64,000 bases of DNA from Pseudomonas sp. PD9R (GTDB lineage: Bacteria > Pseudomonadota > Gammaproteobacteria > Pseudomonadales > Pseudomonadaceae). Below are positions 60,776 through 64,000 of the stretch, one piece after another. Every line of letters starts with the position of its first letter. The stretch's first letter is position 1. The stretch is taken from contig NZ_JAHTMR010000005.1 in the NCBI RefSeq assembly GCF_019200975.1, forward strand, positions 62,001 to 126,000, read 5' to 3'. The notes below the pieces were generated by a model that worked only from the letters and a program-made list of their open reading frames with translations, had not been told where the DNA came from and made no database searches. Made by a program: the position numbers and the translations under genes.

Positions 60776-61366
60776 ATGAATGCCAACGCCCGTTTCACCC
60801 ACATGAAGGATGGCACGCAGGAAGACTGGGCAATCATTGCCGCCGACTTCAGTGCCTACGCCCGACAATTGCCGACACGGATTGTGGCGCACCTGAAGTT
60901 ACTGGAGGGTGATTTTGGCGGGTTTCCGGTGGATCGCCTGACCCATTCCCTGCAAACCGCCACCCGCGCCTGGCGCGATGGCCGCGATGAAGAGTACGTG
61001 GTCTGCGCCCTGCTCCACGACATCGGCGACACTCTCGGCTCTTACAATCACCCGGACATTGCGGCGGCGATCCTCAAGCCGTTCGTCAGCGCCGAGAATT
61101 TATGGATGGTGGAGAAACACGGGATATTCCAGGGCTACTATTTCTTTCATCACCTGGGCATGGACCGGCACTTGCGTGAGCAATTCAGCGACCATCCGCA
61201 GTACAAGGCGACCATCGAGTTCTGCGCCAGGTACGATGCGGCGGCGTTTGATCCGGCGTATGACACCCTGCCGCTGAGCTTCTTCGAGCCGATGATGGAA
61301 CGGTTGTTTGCGCAACCGAAGAACTCGATTTACAAGGCGGCGATGGAAGAACATTTACCTGCCTAA
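60776..61366 (+). CDS. HD-domain protein (PhnZ-like)
   Basis: The 196-residue HD-superfamily protein starts at ATG 60776, preceded by AAGAGGATTGCCG. Conserved metal-binding features include the His in DRLTHSLQTATRA, the HD pair in CALLHDIGD, and further His in the HHLGMDRH region near residue 120. HD proteins of this size include phosphohydrolases and PhnZ-type oxygenases; the reaction is not determined. It is 27 bp after the DUF962 gene, likely one operon. Confidence 0.85.
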   Translation: MNANARFTHMKDGTQEDWAIIAADFSAYARQLPTRIVAHLKLLEGDFGGFPVDRLTHSLQTATRAWRDGRDEEYVVCALLHDIGDTLGSYNHPDIAAAILKPFVSAENLWMVEKHGIFQGYYFFHHLGMDRHLREQFSDHPQYKATIEFCARYDAAAFDPAYDTLPLSFFEPMMERLFAQPKNSIYKAAMEEHLPA

Positions 61367-61444
61367 GATCAAAAGATCGCAGCCTTCGGCAGCTCAGAGG
61401 AACGAGTGTCCATGTAGGAACTGCCGAAGGCTGCGATCTTTTGA
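61367..61444. repeat. REPIN, GCAGCCTGCGGCAGC family, copy 6
   Basis: Inverted arms (GATCAAAAGATCGCAGCCTT and complement) separated by about 17 bp, starting directly at the HD-gene stop and preceding the convergent phosphoesterase stop. Confidence 0.84.
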
Positions 61445-61453
61445 CTTTGCTTT

Positions 61454-62257
61454 TCACGCCAACTCCGCAACCTTCGCCATCTCCCGCGCCTGTGCATCCG
61501 CCAATCGATACAACTCGATCGTGCCATCCCAATGCTCGATCAGCGCCGTGCACGACTCCACCCAATCCCCACAATTGAGGTAATCCACCTCACCCACCTT
61601 GCGAATCTCGGCATGGTGAATGTGCCCGCAGACCACGCCATGCAATTCGCGTTTGACGCATTCATGGGCGATGGCTTCTTCGAAGTCGCTAATGAAGCTG
61701 ACCGCGGTTTTCACCTTGTGCTTGAGGTAGGCCGACAGCGACCAGTAGCCGTAGCCATAACGGGCGCGCCAATGGTTCAGCCAGCGGTTGAGGGTCAGGG
61801 TGAATTCGTAGGCTGAGTCGCCGAGAAACGCCAGCCAGCGGTGGTAGCGGGTAATCACGTCGAACTGATCGCCGTGAATCACCAGCAGATGGCGACCATC
61901 GGCGGTCACGTGCACGGCTTCGTCGACTAACTGGATATTGCCCAGAATCAGCTTCGAATAGCGGCGCAGGAATTCGTCGTGGTTGCCGGTGACGTAGATC
62001 ACCTCGGTGCCGCGCTTGCTCATGGTCAACAGGCGCCGGATCACATTGGTGTGAGCCTGCGGCCAGTACATGCCACCGCGCAGTTTCCAGCCGTCGATGA
62101 TGTCGCCGACCAGATAGATTTTGTCCGCGTGGTAACCCTTGAGGAATTGCGACAGGTGCTCGGCCTGGCAATCACGCGTGCCCAGATGCACGTCGGATAT
62201 CCATAGGGTCCGCACACGTTGCTTACGGCTGGGTTTGGCGAGCTCGGCGCTGGTCAT
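61454..62257 (-). CDS. LpxH-like metallophosphoesterase
   Basis: Calcineurin-type phosphoesterase of 267 residues from ATG at 62257, with GAGGG upstream. The metal-binding motifs are complete: DVHLG, GDIIDGW, GNHDE, HGDQFD and GHIHHAEIR. It resembles UDP-2,3-diacylglucosamine diphosphatase, but is longer than canonical LpxH and is likely a second, related enzyme. The substrate is therefore uncertain. Confidence 0.88.
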   Translation of the reverse strand: MTSAELAKPSRKQRVRTLWISDVHLGTRDCQAEHLSQFLKGYHADKIYLVGDIIDGWKLRGGMYWPQAHTNVIRRLLTMSKRGTEVIYVTGNHDEFLRRYSKLILGNIQLVDEAVHVTADGRHLLVIHGDQFDVITRYHRWLAFLGDSAYEFTLTLNRWLNHWRARYGYGYWSLSAYLKHKVKTAVSFISDFEEAIAHECVKRELHGVVCGHIHHAEIRKVGEVDYLNCGDWVESCTALIEHWDGTIELYRLADAQAREMAKVAELA

Positions 62258-62404
62258 GGGCAACCCTCAGGACTGGTTTCGGCAAGCTTGCGCCGGTCGG
62301 GTTAATGGCCTATGACAGCGGCAAGTCAGTCCTGTGACAACGCGCGCCAGTCACCTCGGTGTAAACTGCCGGCCTAACTCATCAAACCTGCAACGAGACC
62401 CGCG

Positions 62405-63169
62405 ATGAGACCGATCCTTACCCTTCGCCAATACAGCCACGACCTGATCGTCCACAGCCACGAGCACGCGCAGTTGGTGTTTGGGCTGTCCGGTGCGCTG
62501 GATTTCGAAGTCGACGGGCATGGCAGTCAGGTGGTGCAGCAGAGTTTCGTGGTGGTGCCGTCGGGTTTTCATCATGCGTGCGGCAGCGCCAATGGCAGCC
62601 GTTGCCTGGTGCTGGATGTGCCCAGCGATCAATGGGTTTCCCAGTCCCTGGGCGATCACGCCGATGCCAGCCGGCGCTTGCTCGACAACGCTGGCCGGAT
62701 GTCACTGGATGCCGGGCAAAACCAATTGGTCCATTGGCTGGCCAACAGCCCGGTCGATGACCCGGTGATAGCGCAACAAGGCGCAGTGCTGTTGCTGGCC
62801 AGCCTGAACAACGCCAGACCCGACAGCATCGGCGGTCGGCGCCTGCCATATGCCGCGCTGAACGCGCACATTGATCAATATGCCGCTTACCCCCTGCAAG
62901 TCGCCGACCTGGCCCGCGTGGCCGGTCTCTCCAATGCTCGTTTGCATGCGCGGTTCGTGACCGAATGCGGGCAGACGCCGATGGATTACATTCGCAGCCG
63001 ACGCCTGCACAAAGCCGTGACCTTGCTGCGCGAATCGACATTGCCCATTGGCGAGATCGCCTGCCGAGTCGGCTACAGCTCCCAGAGTGCCTTTGCTGCC
63101 GCGATGCTGCGCGAGTTCGGCGCTTCACCGGGAAAATTGCGGCGCGAGGCTGGCGACAAAAGACGATAG
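62405..63169 (+). CDS. AraC-family transcriptional regulator
   Basis: The 254 residues comprise a cupin-like N-terminal sensor (about 5-120, with HSHEHAQLVFGLSG) and a C-terminal AraC double helix-turn-helix (about 150-245, LQVADLARVAGLSNARLHARFV, then IACRVGYSSQSAFAAAMLREFGASPGKLRR). It lies upstream of the EamA transporter on the same strand and may control it. Confidence 0.9.
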   Translation: MRPILTLRQYSHDLIVHSHEHAQLVFGLSGALDFEVDGHGSQVVQQSFVVVPSGFHHACGSANGSRCLVLDVPSDQWVSQSLGDHADASRRLLDNAGRMSLDAGQNQLVHWLANSPVDDPVIAQQGAVLLLASLNNARPDSIGGRRLPYAALNAHIDQYAAYPLQVADLARVAGLSNARLHARFVTECGQTPMDYIRSRRLHKAVTLLRESTLPIGEIACRVGYSSQSAFAAAMLREFGASPGKLRREAGDKRR

Positions 63170-63205
63170 TTTGCCGACAGACACGCCTGGCTTCCCACGA
63201 TTCAA

Positions 63206-63286
63206 TGTAAGAGCTGCCGAAGGCTGCGATCTTTTGACTTTTTAAAGACAAGATCAAAAGATCGCAGCCTGCGGCAGCGCCTACAT
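63206..63286. repeat. REPIN, GCAGCCTGCGGCAGC family, copy 7
   Basis: Inverted arms TGTAAGAGCTGCCGAAGGCT and GATCGCAGCCTGCGGCAGC about 16 bp apart, between the AraC-type gene and the EamA gene. Confidence 0.84.
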
Positions 63287-63319
63287 AAGGCCGCGTTCAT
63301 TTGTATAACAAGGATTGCC

Positions 63320-64000
63320 ATGACTCCCCGTACCGCCCTTGGCGCCCTGCATATCGGCGCATTGATGTTCGGCCTGACCGGTGTGTTCGGCAAACTCGCC
63401 GCAGCGTCCCCGGCGATCATCGTTTTCGGCCGTGCGGCGTTTGCGGTGTTGGCGCTGGCGTTCTTCGCACGCTTCGCCAGCAACACTCGCTGGCAAAAAC
63501 TCGAAGCCGTGGACTGGCGTCGTCTGTTGCTCAGCGGCTTGCTGCTGGCCGGGCACTGGGTAAGCTTCTTTATTGCAGTGAAGGTCGCTGGCGTGGCGAT
63601 CGCAACGTTGGGTTTTGCCAGCTTCCCGGCCTTTACCGTGATTCTCGAAGGGCTGATTTTCCGCGAGCGAATTCGCGCCAACGAAATCGTGTTGGTGGCG
63701 CTAGTCAGTGTTGGCCTGGTGCTGGTCACGCCTGATTTCGACCTGGCCAGCGGCGCGACCACTGGCCTGCTCTGGGCGGTCGGGTCCGGTTTGCTGTTCT
63801 CGTTGCTGTCGCTGACCAACCGCGTCAGTTCCGGACGAATCCCTCCGGTTCAGGCGGCACTGTGTCAAAACGTGGTGGTCGCCCTGTGCCTGCTGCCGGT
63901 GGCGGCACCGCAATTGAGCGACGTGCGTGCCATCGACTGGCTGTGGATCGGCTTGCTTGGGGTGTTCTGCACCGGCGTTGCCCATAGCCTGTTTGTCGCC
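63320..64000 (+). CDS. EamA/DMT-family transporter (partial, 3' end outside window)
   Basis: ATG at 63320, with AAGGATTGCC upstream, opens 227 visible codons with about seven hydrophobic helices. The first EamA repeat is complete (MFGLTGVFGKLAAASPAIIVFGR through LVLVTPDFDL). The second begins at about residue 145. The likely role is metabolite export; the substrate is unknown. The gene runs off the right edge. Confidence 0.88.
   Translation, partial: MTPRTALGALHIGALMFGLTGVFGKLAAASPAIIVFGRAAFAVLALAFFARFASNTRWQKLEAVDWRRLLLSGLLLAGHWVSFFIAVKVAGVAIATLGFASFPAFTVILEGLIFRERIRANEIVLVALVSVGLVLVTPDFDLASGATTGLLWAVGSGLLFSLLSLTNRVSSGRIPPVQAALCQNVVVALCLLPVAAPQLSDVRAIDWLWIGLLGVFCTGVAHSLFVA

Noticed and set aside
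1-64000. tRNA, rRNA, CRISPR, insertion sequence or prophage
   Set aside because: None recognised; the repeats seen are all REP-type palindromes, and no transposase or integrase gene is present.

Overview
This window is high-GC chromosomal DNA from a motile Pseudomonas of the P. fluorescens group. The evidence is gene order and protein similarity: a FleQ/FleSR flagellar cascade, a phhR-phhABC phenylalanine-degradation locus, a scpA-scpB-rluB to cpxRA to trkH block laid out as in P. aeruginosa, and several families of Pseudomonas REP-type palindromes. No rRNA, tRNA, CRISPR array, insertion sequence or prophage was seen.

Positions 1-36707 hold one large flagellar region, transcribed entirely leftward. 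In transcription order it runs flgFGHIJKL (rod, L- and P-rings, hook-filament junction), then a flagellin-glycosylation island (a four-domain and a three-domain glycosyltransferase, pseC, a methyltransferase, pseF, a pseG-pseH fusion, pseI, a ketoacyl-ACP synthase III and a Maf-like transferase), then fliC, flaG, fliD, fliS, fliT, fleQ, fleSR and fliEFGHI, with fliI cut by the left edge. Regulatory signals can be read directly. Sigma-54 promoters (GG-N10-GC) precede fliE, fleS and flgF. Sigma-28 (FliA) promoters precede fliC, fliS and one glycosyltransferase. Terminators separate fliC from flaG and fliD from fliS. The pseudaminic acid pathway is present except for pseB.

Positions 36900-41273 carry phhR (leftward) and phhABC (rightward), which convert phenylalanine to tyrosine and onward. 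Two small conserved-looking ORFs, an MFS transporter and arfB follow. An AT-richer accessory patch (43838-45257) then carries a small membrane protein, a DUF4225 protein and an orphan type VI Hcp. Next is aroP2, an aromatic amino acid permease preceded by a previously unremarked 20-codon leader ORF with two Trp codons and a potential RNA switch.

Positions 47199-64000 are mainly housekeeping: a 48-codon ORF with a near-perfect Shine-Dalgarno, rluB, scpB, scpA, a YciO-family gene, rnaM, yciB, yciI, a CpxR-Spy/CpxP-CpxA system with a CpxR box, a nitroreductase, trkH, an AraC regulator, a DUF962 protein, an HD-domain protein, an LpxH-like phosphoesterase, a second AraC regulator and the start of an EamA transporter.

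The items most worth following up are the aroP2 leader, the Hcp-DUF4225-membrane protein module, the leader ORF coupled to pseC with pseB missing, and the FliA promoter in front of a flagellin glycosyltransferase.
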